Of a DNA stretch of 64,000 nucleotides, positions 17,906-26,946 are shown in pieces; the first letter of the stretch is position 1, and each line of letters begins with the position of its first letter. Made by a program: the position numbers and the translations under genes. Origin of the DNA: Saprospiraceae bacterium (lineage in GTDB: Bacteria; Bacteroidota; Bacteroidia; Chitinophagales; Saprospiraceae); the NCBI GenBank assembly GCA_016715245.1, contig JADKAS010000011.1, forward strand, positions 171,386 to 235,385. The letters are read 5' to 3'. The notes beneath the pieces are model-generated. The model made no database searches. It was not told the DNA's origin and saw only the letters and a list, made by a program, of their open reading frames with translations.

Positions 17906-19592
17906 TTACCTTGTCCTCACCACTGCTACCGGCATACCTGGGTCATAATTTCCGGTAATCGACGGATTCTGAGCCCCGGCTGTATATTTTTTTACTTCTT
18001 TGGATACATACTGGTAAAGTTCTTCGACAGTGACTATGTTGTCTCCGTCATAATTAGCTTCCCCTTTGAGGCCTCTTATCAGAAAATGTGAAAAAATTCC
18101 CTGTCTGAGACCTCCGTATTCCAGTGAGACTTCCTCACTTTTTGAAGAGGTCAGATAAGCGCTTCCTTTTTCAGCAAGAGCATAAGCGTCATAAAGTTGC
18201 CCAAGAGTAATTTCATAAGGTGAGCGGGCCTGAGCCAGCATACTTCCACTGTGACATGCATCTGTTATAAAAAGTTTGTGTTTTGCATCAGATCTGTCGA
18301 GTTTGGTAAACAATTCTTTATAATTTACCAGATTTTTTTGCCATCAAAATCAAATGGCACAAAATTACCATCCAGACCGTGACCGGAAAGGTAAACGATA
18401 ATAACATCATTTTCTCCGGCTTTCTCTGAGATTCTGTCCATTTCCTTAAGGATGGCAGGACGCGTTGCTGCATCATCGATGAGTATGGATATCTGAGCAT
18501 CAGGAAGCGCTCCCCCTTCAGGGCTTTTCAGAAATGCGTACAATCTGTATGCGTCATCATCCGTATATTTCAGGGAAGAGGTATGATTATACGTGGCTAC
18601 ACCTACTATCAAAGAATATATTTTGGGTTTCTTTTCCTTTTCAACTTCCTGCTTTTGAGGTGCATTGGTTATAGATGATGTCTTTCGTCCTGCCGTACAA
18701 GTGCCCCTTCCTCCCAGTCACCGCTGAGCCTGTTGCCATTGGCAAATGTCATAGAACCTTTACCGTTGGGAGAATGATTTTTCCACGTTCCTGAATAAAC
18801 ATCTCCGCCGGCATACCAGCATTTTCCCTGACCGGAACCTTCACCTCCGACGAAATACCCTTCATATCTGGAGCCGTCACCGTAAACATGTTTTCCATAC
18901 TCCTGATCACAATACACTGAATTACAATCCTTTAAATTTTGAATTTGTAACCTTGTTTTTGGCAGGAGTTTCAAAGGAATTTTGCGTCGCTACCACTACT
19001 TTTCTTCTTCTTTCAGTAAAGTATTGTACGAAAATTTTTGAGCTATCTGATTTCCGTTGACCAAAAAAAGAACTCCGTCGCCGTGTTTTTTATTTTTGTG
19101 CCAGTGTCCCTCATATCTCGACCCGTCTTTTTTATACATTATTCCGAATCCGTCAAAAAATCCGGACACAAACTGACCTTCATACCTGTCGCCATTGGTA
19201 AACTTATAGATACCCGTGCCATTTGATTTATTGGCTGACCAGGAACCTTTATACGAATCTCCGTTTTGATAATCCATAGAACCATTCCCGGAAATAACGT
19301 CGTTTTTAAAATCACCTCTATAAGTATTCCCTTTGGCAAAAGTCAGCATACCTCTTCCTTCCTTTTTACCTCTTTTCCATTCACCTTCGTAGACATTGCC
19401 GTTTTTATACATTAATTTTCCGTAACCGTGAGGAAAATATTTTACAAAACTGCCTCCGTAGATAGAACCATCTTTAAATTTATACGTACCTTTGCCGTTG
19501 TTGCAATTGCCACTGATGCATTGACCTTGAATGTCAGAAATCCATATAAAAATAAGGATGAAAACTGAAATAAAAGACAATTTTTCAGTCAT
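17906..19592 (-). CDS. Exported MORN-repeat protein with C-terminal caspase (C14) domain (several frame breaks)
   Basis: Architecture after repair: signal peptide (MTEKLSFISVFILIFIWIS), seven to nine MORN repeats (Y-x-G-x-F/W ... G-x-G motifs such as GYGKLMYKNGNVYEGEW), a short basic linker, a second Cys-led MORN block (CNSVYCDQEYGKHVYGDGS), a Lys/Glu-rich linker and a caspase-like peptidase domain. The catalytic His is in VYLSGHGLDG and the catalytic Cys in LFITDACHSGS, in the order and spacing of metacaspase/orthocaspase p20 domains. Breaks lie at 19000-19003 (one A short on the coding strand), 18920-18933 (one extra base), 18683-18685 (one short) and 18333-18339 (one short); net correction gives 562 aa. 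All four fall in short runs or low-complexity positions, so a functional gene is more likely than a pseudogene. MTEKLS is chosen as start because it begins the signal peptide; an ATG 30 bases upstream also exists. Confidence 0.75.
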
Positions 19593-19664
19593 TCTGAAAG
19601 TAAAAAAATGAGTTCGGGTCATATTTTGGCAATATTAGTTTCATTACATAAACTCTCATTAGAA

Positions 19665-20168
19665 ATGAAAAAGTGTACATTTTGTTTTTTTATGTCAATT
19701 TTAACATTGACTTTATTAATGACTTCCTGCAAATCAAAAGATGGAAGTTCAACGTCTTCTGATCCTTCCGGAAAATATTTTGGCGAAAAAATTGAAGAAG
19801 ACGGCGCCATATCGTATGATTCTTTACTGGTCGCTATTAAAAGCGCTGATTCTGTTGAAACAAAGGTCACAGGGTTGGTTTCAGGTGTTTGCCAGACAAA
19901 GGGATGCTGGATGGATATTGTTTCTGAAAAAGACAGCACTGCTGAATCCATGTTTGTGGAGTTTAAAGACTATGCTTTTTTTATGCCAAAAGATCTTGCC
20001 GGCACAAAAGTGGTTATCTCCGGAAAAGCGTACAGAGATGTGACTTCTGTAGAAGACCTGAAACATTACGCTGAAGACGAAGGCCAATCTCCTGAAGAAA
20101 TAGCCAAAATCACTGAAGCAAAAGAAGAACTTAAATTTATGGCATCAGGTGTAAAAATTCTGAACTGA
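19665..20168 (+). CDS. DUF4920-type lipoprotein
   Basis: Predicted lipoprotein: MKKCTFCFFMSILTLTLLMTSC, with the lipobox Cys followed by KSKDGSS. The mature region (about 145 aa) carries VSGVCQTKGCWMDI and FFMPKDLAGTKVVISGKAY, features of the DUF4920 family found in Bacteroidota, an OB-like fold of unknown role whose C-x-x-x-x-CW motif could bind metal. The ATG at 19665 is chosen because it begins the signal; an upstream in-frame ATG at 19608 would place 19 residues before it. It is divergent from the MORN-caspase gene and lies 62 bases ahead of the acyl-CoA dehydrogenase. Confidence 0.75.
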   Translation: MKKCTFCFFMSILTLTLLMTSCKSKDGSSTSSDPSGKYFGEKIEEDGAISYDSLLVAIKSADSVETKVTGLVSGVCQTKGCWMDIVSEKDSTAESMFVEFKDYAFFMPKDLAGTKVVISGKAYRDVTSVEDLKHYAEDEGQSPEEIAKITEAKEELKFMASGVKILN

Positions 20169-20230
20169 AATCCAAAACCAAACCATCAATAACCTGTTAA
20201 GGTTACATTCATTAATCAGTAAAAATATTT

Positions 20231-21373
20231 ATGACAGATACACACCACAACCTATCAATGATTGAGGAATCGGCAGCTACATTTGCCCGTCAGCACATTT
20301 TACCCAATGTAATGAAGTGGGACGAAAGTCAGGAGTTTCCGGTAGACGTATTTAAAAAAATGGGAGAACTAGGATTTATGGGTGTACTGGTTCCTGAACA
20401 ATACGGTGGTTCGGGTTTAGGATATCAGGAATATATTTCCATCATAGGAGAAATCGCCAAAGTTTGTGGCTCTGTCGGTTTGAGTCTTGCTGCACACAAC
20501 AGCTTGTGCACTGGCCACATTATGATGTTTGGAAACGAAGAACAAAAACAAAAATATCTGCCGAAACTGGCCTCCGGCGAATTTATAGGCGCCTGGGGAC
20601 TTACCGAGGCAAATACGGGTTCTGATGCTATGAGGATGCAATGTGTTGCCGAAAAAGACGGCGATTACTACGTCATCAACGGTAGTAAAAACTGGATCAC
20701 CCATGGAATCTCCGGTGATGTGGCAGTAGTTCTTGTAAGAACAGGCGAACTATTGGACAGCAAGGGAATAACGGCTTTTGTGGTGGAAAGAGGAACACCG
20801 GGTTTTTACGGTGGGAAAAAAGAAAATAAACTTGGCATGAGGGCGTCTGAAACTGCGGAAATGATATTTGAAAATTGCCGGGTTCATAAGTCACAGATAT
20901 TGGGAAATATTGGCGATGGTTTTATCCAGGCTATGAAAATACTGGATGGAGGCCGTATCAGTATAGCTGCCCTTTCCATCGGAATTGCTAAAGGAGCATA
21001 TGAGGCCAGTGTAAAATATGCTAAAGAAAGGGAACAATTCGGGAAACCCATAGCTCAGTTTCAGGCTATTTCTTTCAAACTTGCAGACATGGCTACCAAA
21101 ATCCAGGCAGCAGAATTGTTGACAAGGAAGGCCGCCTATTTAAAAAACAGAGGAGAAAAAATGACAACCATTGCCGCCATGGCCAAATATTACGCTTCCG
21201 AAATTTGTGTACAGGTGGCTACTGATGCTATACAAGTGTTCGGTGGTTATGGTTATACGAAAGATTTTCCCGTGGAAAAATATTTCAGAGATTCCAAGTT
21301 GTGTACTATCGGTGAAGGAACATCAGAGATTCAGAAACTGGTGATCAGCAGGAATATTCTTAATGAAAGCTGA
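20231..21373 (+). CDS. Acyl-CoA dehydrogenase
   Basis: FAD enzyme catalysing the first oxidation of acyl-CoA beta-oxidation or branched-chain acyl-CoA breakdown. 380 aa, full length for the family. Motifs: FAD-contact LTEANTGSDA near residue 125, WITHGISGDVAVV, the family signature YAKEREQFGKPIAQFQ near residue 260, YGYTKDFPVEKYFRD, and IGEGTSEIQKLVI near the end, where the Glu in the EGTS motif region is the usual catalytic base of short/medium-chain enzymes. Sequence alone does not fix chain-length preference; a short-chain or isovaleryl-type substrate is plausible. Confidence 0.93.
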   Translation: MTDTHHNLSMIEESAATFARQHILPNVMKWDESQEFPVDVFKKMGELGFMGVLVPEQYGGSGLGYQEYISIIGEIAKVCGSVGLSLAAHNSLCTGHIMMFGNEEQKQKYLPKLASGEFIGAWGLTEANTGSDAMRMQCVAEKDGDYYVINGSKNWITHGISGDVAVVLVRTGELLDSKGITAFVVERGTPGFYGGKKENKLGMRASETAEMIFENCRVHKSQILGNIGDGFIQAMKILDGGRISIAALSIGIAKGAYEASVKYAKEREQFGKPIAQFQAISFKLADMATKIQAAELLTRKAAYLKNRGEKMTTIAAMAKYYASEICVQVATDAIQVFGGYGYTKDFPVEKYFRDSKLCTIGEGTSEIQKLVISRNILNES

Positions 21374-21505
21374 TCCCGTTATCATCATATTTTACAAATA
21401 TTACCAAAAACTTTTTACAGTTTAGTTTGAATTTTATATGTCTTAGGGTTAAATTTGCCTTCCCTTTTAAAAAAGGACTTATTATTTCAGTCGAAAAGAA
21501 TCATC

Positions 21506-22703
21506 ATGAATTTACACGAATATCAAGGAAAAGAAATGCTGGCATCTTACGGTGTTGCCATCCAGAAAGGAATACTGGCTCACACAGTGGAAGAGGCTTC
21601 TTTGGCTTTTAAAACATTGCAGGAATCTACAGGGACAAAATTTGCGGTTATCAAAGCACAGATTCACGCCGACGGAAGAGGAAAAGGTGGAGGAGTCAAA
21701 CTGGCTAAAAACGAAAATGACGTCAAAGAACACGCCGGAAATATTCTTGGAATGATGTTGAAAACGCCGCAGACCCCTGGAGGAATGGAAGGCCCCGGCA
21801 AATTAGTCCGTAAAATTCTGGTGACTGAAGATTCTTATGCACCTGATTTTGATGCCTGTAAAGAGTATTATGTATCTGTTCTTATGGACAGAGAGAAAAA
21901 GAAATGTCATTATCTATTCAACCGAAGGAGGAATGGATATTGAAAAAGTTGCTGAAGAGACTCCTCACCTGGTTCACAAAGAATGGATCGACCCACACAT
22001 CGGTCTTCAGGATTTTCAAAAAAGAAAAATAGCCTTCAACCTGGGTTTGAGTGGTGCAGCCTACAAAGATTTTACAAAATTTATAGGCAATCTGTACAGT
22101 GCTTTTGTAGGTTCAGACGCTACCCTGTTCGAAATAAATCCCTGCCTGAAAACAGCAGATGACAGAATTGTTGCCGTAGACTGTAAAGTAACGCTGGACG
22201 ACAATGGATTATTCCGACACCCGGAACTGGCTGCCATGAGAGATACAGACGAAGAAGATCCGACAGAAGTGGAAGCAAAATCCTATGGACTTAACTATGT
22301 AAATCTGGATGGTAATGTTGGCTGTATGGTCAACGGTGCCGGTCTTGCCATGGCAACGATGGATATTATCAAACTTTCAGGTGGTTCTCCTGCCAATTTC
22401 CTCGATGTCGGTGGTACGGCAGATGCAGCGAGAGTTGAACAGGCTTTCCGCATCATCCTGAAAGACCCGAATGTCAAAGCGATACTTATCAATATTTTTG
22501 GGGGAATCGTACGTTGCGACAGAGTAGCACAAGGTGTTGTAGATGCCTATCGCAACATGGGCAATATCGGAGTTCCGATTATCGTGCGACTTCAGGGCAC
22601 CAATGCCGATCTGGCCAAAAAGCTTATTGACGAAAGTGGTCTTCAGGTACATTCTGCCATATTGCTGCAGGAAGCCGCTGATCTTGTCAAAAAAGCTTTG
22701 TAA
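21506..22703 (+). CDS. sucC: Succinyl-CoA synthetase beta subunit, ADP-forming (frame break)
   Basis: Beta subunit of the TCA-cycle enzyme that makes ATP from succinyl-CoA. Start MNLHEYQGKEMLASYGV is the diagnostic N-terminus; the ATP-grasp domain includes IKAQIHADGRGKGGGVKLA. The frame breaks at about 21896-21904 (one extra A in AAAAAGAAA): the first frame gives REKKKCHYL and stops, the other reads NVIIYSTEGGMDIEKVA and continues to the end with FEINPCLKT, GAGLAMATMDII, NFLDVGGTA and the C-terminal GGIVRCDRVAQG. Corrected length is 398 aa, as expected. The alpha subunit (sucD) is not in the window. Confidence 0.92.
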
Positions 22704-22721
22704 TCAGGATGTAAGAATAAT

Positions 22722-23978
22722 ATGTCGTCCTATACCCTTTTTGAACTCAATGAATACATAAAAAGGGTTATTGCATTAAACTTTCAGGAACCCGTCTGGA
22801 TAGAATGTGAAATTTCCCAGGTGAAGGAATCCAGAGGAAATTTTTATCTTGACTTTGTACAGAAAAAAGAGGATTCAGACGAGGTTGTAGCACAGTCCAG
22901 TGGATATCTTTGGTATAAATCTGCTTTATTTCTCAAAAAAAAGCTGGGTGATTTATTTGCGGCTTTGCTCAAAGACGGAACCGCTGTCAAAATCAAAGTG
23001 TATATAGAATTTCATGAGCGATACGGTCTGAAACTCAATATTGAAGATATAGATCCTTCATTTACCATCGGTCAGTTGGAGATGTTGAGACAAAAAATCA
23101 TCCAGAGACTGAAAGAGGAAGGAAAACTGAACAGCAACAAATTAATACCCATTCCTTCAGTCGTCCAGAAAATTGCTGTTATTTCGTCTGAAACTGCTGC
23201 GGGATATATTGATTTTGTTCAGCAGATTCAACACAATATTTACGGCTATCAGTTTACACATACCTTATTTTCTGCTGCATTGCAGGGAAGCAATACCGAA
23301 AAAGAAGTTACCGCAGCTTTAATGAATATTTATGAACGGGCTGATGAGTTTGACATTATCGTCATTATCAGGGGAGGAGGTTCCAAACTCGATCTTGCCG
23401 GTTTTGACAACTATCTGATAGCACATACCATATCTGTTTCACCTTTGCCTGTAATAGCGGGGATAGGTCATGAAATTGACCTTACTGTAACAGATATAGT
23501 TTCTTATTTTTCTGCTAAAACACCTACGGCAGTTGCTGCCTGGCTCATAGACCACAACGCCGGATTTGAATCAAAAATTTCTGACAAGGCTTCACAAATT
23601 CTGCAATCAGCACAGCAAATTGTCAGAAATCATATTTTGTTTGTAAATCAGATGATCTCAGGACTTGCAGTTTTACCTTCGGAAATCATTTCTAGAAATG
23701 CCATGTTTCTCGAAAATCAGATGTCGAAGCTGGCATTTTTTGCTGAATCCAAAATCAGAAGTCATAAAGACAAACTTACCTTAATTGAAAAAACTATCGA
23801 GCTTTCTGACCCGGAAAATATTCTGAAGAAAGGATATACTCTGGTAAGACATGGCAATAACATTATTACCAAAGCAGTTGATATAATAGATGATACCCGA
23901 TATGTAATTGTATTTTCTGATGGGAATGTTTCCGTAAAAAAAAAGATAAAAATGGCTAAAAAGAAAGTGAAGAACTGA
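22722..23978 (+). CDS. xseA: Exodeoxyribonuclease VII large subunit
   Basis: Catalytic subunit of exonuclease VII, degrading single-stranded DNA in repair. N-terminal OB-fold (YTLFELNEYIKRVI ... WIECEISQVKESRGNFYLD, residues 1-100) followed by the catalytic domain with IAVISSETAAGYIDF, IRGGGSKLDLAGFDNY and GIGHEIDLTVTD, and a coiled-coil C-terminal region with the closing KKGYTLVRHGN motif. The 3' end is uncertain: a run of nine A at about 23936-23944 places the frame in phase with the xseB ATG at 23952, so the stop at 23978 falls inside xseB. One base more or fewer in that run would stop xseA at or just before xseB. It is 18 bases after sucC. Confidence 0.92.
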   Translation: MSSYTLFELNEYIKRVIALNFQEPVWIECEISQVKESRGNFYLDFVQKKEDSDEVVAQSSGYLWYKSALFLKKKLGDLFAALLKDGTAVKIKVYIEFHERYGLKLNIEDIDPSFTIGQLEMLRQKIIQRLKEEGKLNSNKLIPIPSVVQKIAVISSETAAGYIDFVQQIQHNIYGYQFTHTLFSAALQGSNTEKEVTAALMNIYERADEFDIIVIIRGGGSKLDLAGFDNYLIAHTISVSPLPVIAGIGHEIDLTVTDIVSYFSAKTPTAVAAWLIDHNAGFESKISDKASQILQSAQQIVRNHILFVNQMISGLAVLPSEIISRNAMFLENQMSKLAFFAESKIRSHKDKLTLIEKTIELSDPENILKKGYTLVRHGNNIITKAVDIIDDTRYVIVFSDGNVSVKKKIKMAKKKVKN

Positions 23979-24157
23979 CGTATGACAAGGCACTTGCTGA
24001 ATTAAATTCCATACTTGAATTGTTGCAGAACGGACAAACCGGGCTTGACGAACTGGCAAAAAGTCTTGCCAGAGCCGGAGAGTTGTCTGCCTTTTGCAAA
24101 AACAAGCTGAGAGATATTGAAGCAGACGTCGAAAAGTTTAAAAAATCACTGGATTAA
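23952..24157 (+). CDS. xseB: Exodeoxyribonuclease VII small subunit (frame break)
   Basis: Small helical subunit of exonuclease VII. From ATG 23952 the sequence begins MAKKK; one extra A in the A3 run at 23964-23966 gives MAKKKSEELTYDKALAELNS and then an open frame to TAA 24155-24157. The family's signature is clear: TYDKALAELNSILELLQNG, then LDELAKSLARAGELSAFCKNKL. Restored length 68 aa. Directly follows, or overlaps, xseA. Confidence 0.85.
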
Positions 24158-24185
24158 TTTTCAAAGGTACTGAAAGTCAATTGTT

Positions 24186-25208
24186 ATGGTAAATCGCGTC
24201 ATACTCATCGTTTTGGACAGTGTCGGTATCGGTCATCTTCCCGATGCACATCTTTATAAGGATGAAGGGAGCCATACGCTGGGGCATATTGCAAAAAATT
24301 ATCCCGGCTTTCATATACCAAATCTTATGTCACTTGGCCTTGGTCATATTGAAGGCAGCCAGTTGAATCCTTTTCAAAACACTCCTCTTGGCAGTTACGG
24401 AAGAGCCATGGAAAAATCGGCAGGCAAGGATACAACCACCGGCCATTGGGAAATAGCAGGTACAGTATTGGATAATCCGTTTCCCACATTTTCAGATGGA
24501 TTTCCAGAAGCATTTATCAAAGATTTTGAAAAGGCTATAGGTACAAAAACCATAGGTAACTATTCCGCGTCCGGTACGGAAATCATTATGCAACTCGGGG
24601 ATGAACATATAAAAACAGGCTATCCTATTGTGTACACATCGGCGGACAGTGTATTTCAGATTGCCATGCATGAAGACATATTCCCGATTGAAAAACAATA
24701 TGAAATTTGTGAAACCGCCAGAAAAATGCTGACCGGTGATCTGGCTGTCGGCAGGGTGATAGCCCGACCATTTGAAGGAAACTCCGGAAATTACACTAGG
24801 ACATCAAGGCGAAAGATTTCGCACTTCTTCCCGACAATGTATTGACGGCTTTAGAAAACGAAAGAAAAGAAGTGGTCGGTATTGGAAAGATATTCGATAT
24901 TTTTGCAGGAAAAAGTATCAGTAAAAGTATTAAAACAAAATGAAATAATGGAATCATTATCGGAAGGGGACTGGTTGATTATTACGGCTGATCATGGCAA
25001 CGACCCCACATGGCATGGAACAGATCACACCCGCGAATACATCCCCGTTTTGAATTACGGGTATGGAATTAAAAAAGGTGTCAATATCGGTACGAGGAAT
25101 AGTTTTGCCGATATAGCAGTATCCGTGGCAGAAGGTTTGGGTGTGAATTATAAAAATAAAAATGCAGAAAGCTTTTACAGGGATATAAAGATAAACAGAT
25201 CATCTTAG
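24186..25208 (+). CDS. deoB: Phosphopentomutase with internal deletion and two frame breaks
   Basis: Interconverts ribose/deoxyribose 1- and 5-phosphates in nucleoside salvage; alkaline-phosphatase superfamily. Conserved motifs: metal-binding [17 protein letters not shown] at the N-terminus, phospho-acceptor Thr in [12 protein letters not shown], then [24 protein letters not shown] and [20 protein letters not shown] with the second metal cluster. A break at about 24812-24814 (one A short) is simple to repair. At about 24940 SIKTK is joined to [15 protein letters not shown]; in other DeoB proteins about 50 residues lie between these points, including the NLVDFD...GHR motif that supplies an Asp and a His metal ligand. 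The corrected protein would be about 340 aa against about 390-400. If the deletion is real the enzyme should be inactive. Confidence 0.8.
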
Positions 25209-25265
25209 CGGTCGTTTTTTATAATTGATATTTCACATCAATGATCATCTTAGCGGGACGCTAAG
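25198..25265 (+). repeat. 14-bp direct repeat plus hairpin at the deoB 3' end
   Basis: GATCATCTTAGCGG occurs at 25198-25211 (containing the deoB stop) and again at 25243-25256. The second copy overlaps a perfect hairpin CTTAGCG-GGA-CGCTAAG at 25249-25265 with no T-tract. Origin and role unknown; it may be a small local duplication or a weak terminator. Confidence 0.55.
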
Positions 25266-25331
25266 CTTATCGGTCAGTATCTTTCTCTCCATAATTTCCC
25301 GAATTTTATATACATTTTTTTCGAAAAAGGT

Positions 25332-25339
25332 TATCTTTG
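25332..25339 (+). promoter_or_regulatory. -7 promoter element of tRNA-Arg
   Basis: TATCTTTG matches TAnnTTTG exactly and lies 12 bases before the mature 5' end of the tRNA. Confidence 0.65.
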
Positions 25340-25351
25340 TGACACTTTTTA

Positions 25352-25423
25352 GGTCTCATAGTTCAACGGATAGAATAGAAGTTTCCTAAACTTTAGATAC
25401 AGGTTCGATTCCTGTTGAGACCA
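25352..25423 (+). tRNA. tRNA-Arg (anticodon CCT)
   Basis: Folds as a standard 72-nt cloverleaf: acceptor GGTCTCA pairs perfectly with TGAGACC, D arm GTTC/GAAT, anticodon stem GAAGT/ACTTT (one G-U) with loop TTCCTAA giving anticodon CCT (reads AGG), T arm ACAGG-TTCGATT-CCTGT, discriminator A. The 3' CCA is not encoded. It has its own promoter and terminator, so it is a single-gene transcript. Confidence 0.93.
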
Positions 25424-25435
25424 CAACAAAAATAT

Positions 25436-25462
25436 AAAGCTCTTGATTTTAAGGGCTTTTTT
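25436..25462 (+). terminator. Terminator of tRNA-Arg
   Basis: AAAGCTCTT / AAGGGCTTT (nine pairs, one G-U) around a GATTTT loop, then a T-rich tract, 13 bases after the tRNA. Confidence 0.8.
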
Positions 25463-25570
25463 CATTTTTGTATACCCTTTGAATATAAATTTTAAATGTC
25501 TAATGAAATGTGTTCCCCACTCCAAATGAAGAGCATAAATCCAAGTATTTATTTTATTTGTTTCCGAATT

Positions 25571-26740
25571 TTAACTTCGAAAATAATCTTCCACAAACTT
25601 TTTTAAAGATTCGCCATGAAGGTTTTTGGCTACAATCACCCCCCTACTATCCAGCAAAAAATTAGCAGGAATCATAGTCATATGTATGGTTTCGAAAACC
25701 GGAGATTCATCACCTTTAAGGTGTGAAAAATGTTTCCAGCGATCCGCACCATCATTTAAAATAGCAGCTTTCCAACCCTTTTCACTGGAGTCTAAGGCAT
25801 ACCCAATAATCTCAAATCCTTTTTTATGAAATTGATCCCAAAGCGGTACTAAAACCTGTTTGTTTTCTTTGCGACAAGGGGCGCACCAGGAAGCCCACAA
25901 ATCAACAAGGGTAAGTTTAGTGGCCAACAGTTTTTTGATGGAAATACTATCATAGTCAGATGTAGGAAAAAATATGTGCGGAAAAACATCTCCTGTTACC
26001 GGAGGAAGTGAGGTGGATTTAACACAAATCTGGTTTGTCCATGGATGTTCAGGGTCATACACCTTAAGCTTAGTACAAACCTCCCTGACCTCATCTGCCA
26101 ACCTTTCATAATCACCTGCAGGGCTTGCCCACCGCAATGCCATTGATTGTACATAAATGTTTTTTTCTTCCTTAACAAAATTTAATATCACCTTTTGATA
26201 GTTTAATTTTGAAGCTTCATTTTCAATGTGACTTTCCTCATCTGCACTTTTGTTCTCCAAAAAATATTGCTGATACCATTCCACTCTTTTTCGGGATAAG
26301 TTTTGAAGGACAATATTTTCAGGAATTTTACTTTTAATAGTCACCTCTTTTAGCATAGACAGAGCCTTTGAAAAGATAATCACTTTATCACCTGGACAAT
26401 ATAAAAAAGGAAGGTAATTTGACGCCAGGGGATTTTCATTTTCAAGACGGGTTAAAAACTTTTCCCCTGGTTTTTGTAACGCAAGAAGATAGATGTTTTG
26501 TCCTTCTTTATCCGGCATATTTTGGAAAAAAAAATTACCTTTTACATCAAATTGAGCGGAATCCAAAACCTTTCCTTCAAACGAAGATGCCAGCGAAGAA
26601 AAACTTTTGACTTCTATTAAATATAAGGTGCGCTGTAAGGTGCTTCCGGAGAAATCAATATTTCCGGATACCGGAAAGGTTTTACATCCTCCTCCTGCAC
26701 ACATTATAGCCAAAAACAATATGATCAACCTAAATTCCAT
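25571..26740 (-). CDS. Thioredoxin-like (TlpA/AhpC-TSA) lipoprotein
   Basis: Envelope thiol-disulfide protein. The N-terminus MEFRLIILFLAIMCAGGGC is a lipoprotein signal with Cys at the end of the GGGC motif. Residues about 25-240 form a DUF4369-like N-terminal domain typical of Bacteroidota TlpA relatives (FSGSTLQRTLYLIEV ... GNFFFQNMPD). The C-terminal thioredoxin fold contains the redox motif WASWCAPCRKEN near residue 285 and the cis-Pro loop MTMIPANFLLD. 389 aa. Likely a periplasmic reductant of cytochrome c maturation or of oxidised proteins; the partner cannot be named from context. It is transcribed toward the tRNA. Confidence 0.83.
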   Translation of the reverse strand: MEFRLIILFLAIMCAGGGCKTFPVSGNIDFSGSTLQRTLYLIEVKSFSSLASSFEGKVLDSAQFDVKGNFFFQNMPDKEGQNIYLLALQKPGEKFLTRLENENPLASNYLPFLYCPGDKVIIFSKALSMLKEVTIKSKIPENIVLQNLSRKRVEWYQQYFLENKSADEESHIENEASKLNYQKVILNFVKEEKNIYVQSMALRWASPAGDYERLADEVREVCTKLKVYDPEHPWTNQICVKSTSLPPVTGDVFPHIFFPTSDYDSISIKKLLATKLTLVDLWASWCAPCRKENKQVLVPLWDQFHKKGFEIIGYALDSSEKGWKAAILNDGADRWKHFSHLKGDESPVFETIHMTMIPANFLLDSRGVIVAKNLHGESLKKFVEDYFRS

Positions 26741-26934
26741 TGTCCGTTATTTACAGGTCAAATTTACACTTTATAAAGGAGATATAAAAGATTCCTTTCT
26801 GTAACACGCCGTAAAAAAATGGTTTCAAACATAATTCAATAAATCTTGTTTAGGTAAAACACTTAAATAATATAGTAACCATTCTAATTAAATTGCTTCA
26901 GTCCCATCCTTTCTTTTTTCAAAACAAAAAATAG

Positions 26935-26942
26935 TATCTTTA
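26935..26942 (+). promoter_or_regulatory. -7 promoter element of ygiQ
   Basis: TATCTTTA (TAnnTTTG with one mismatch) ends 4 bases before the ATG at 26947, so the message would be nearly leaderless. Confidence 0.45.
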
Positions 26943-26946
26943 CCCC

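Noticed and set aside
22722..24157. XseA-XseB fusion protein
   Set aside because: xseA is in frame with the xseB ATG only because of a nine-A run and then hits a stop; with one base changed each gene ends or starts normally.
25249..25265. Terminator at the deoB hairpin
   Set aside because: Good stem but no T-tract in either direction; listed only as a repeat.
25352..25423. Second tRNA or rRNA genes
   Set aside because: Only the one cloverleaf (anticodon CCT) was identified; no other credible tRNA or rRNA sequence was seen.
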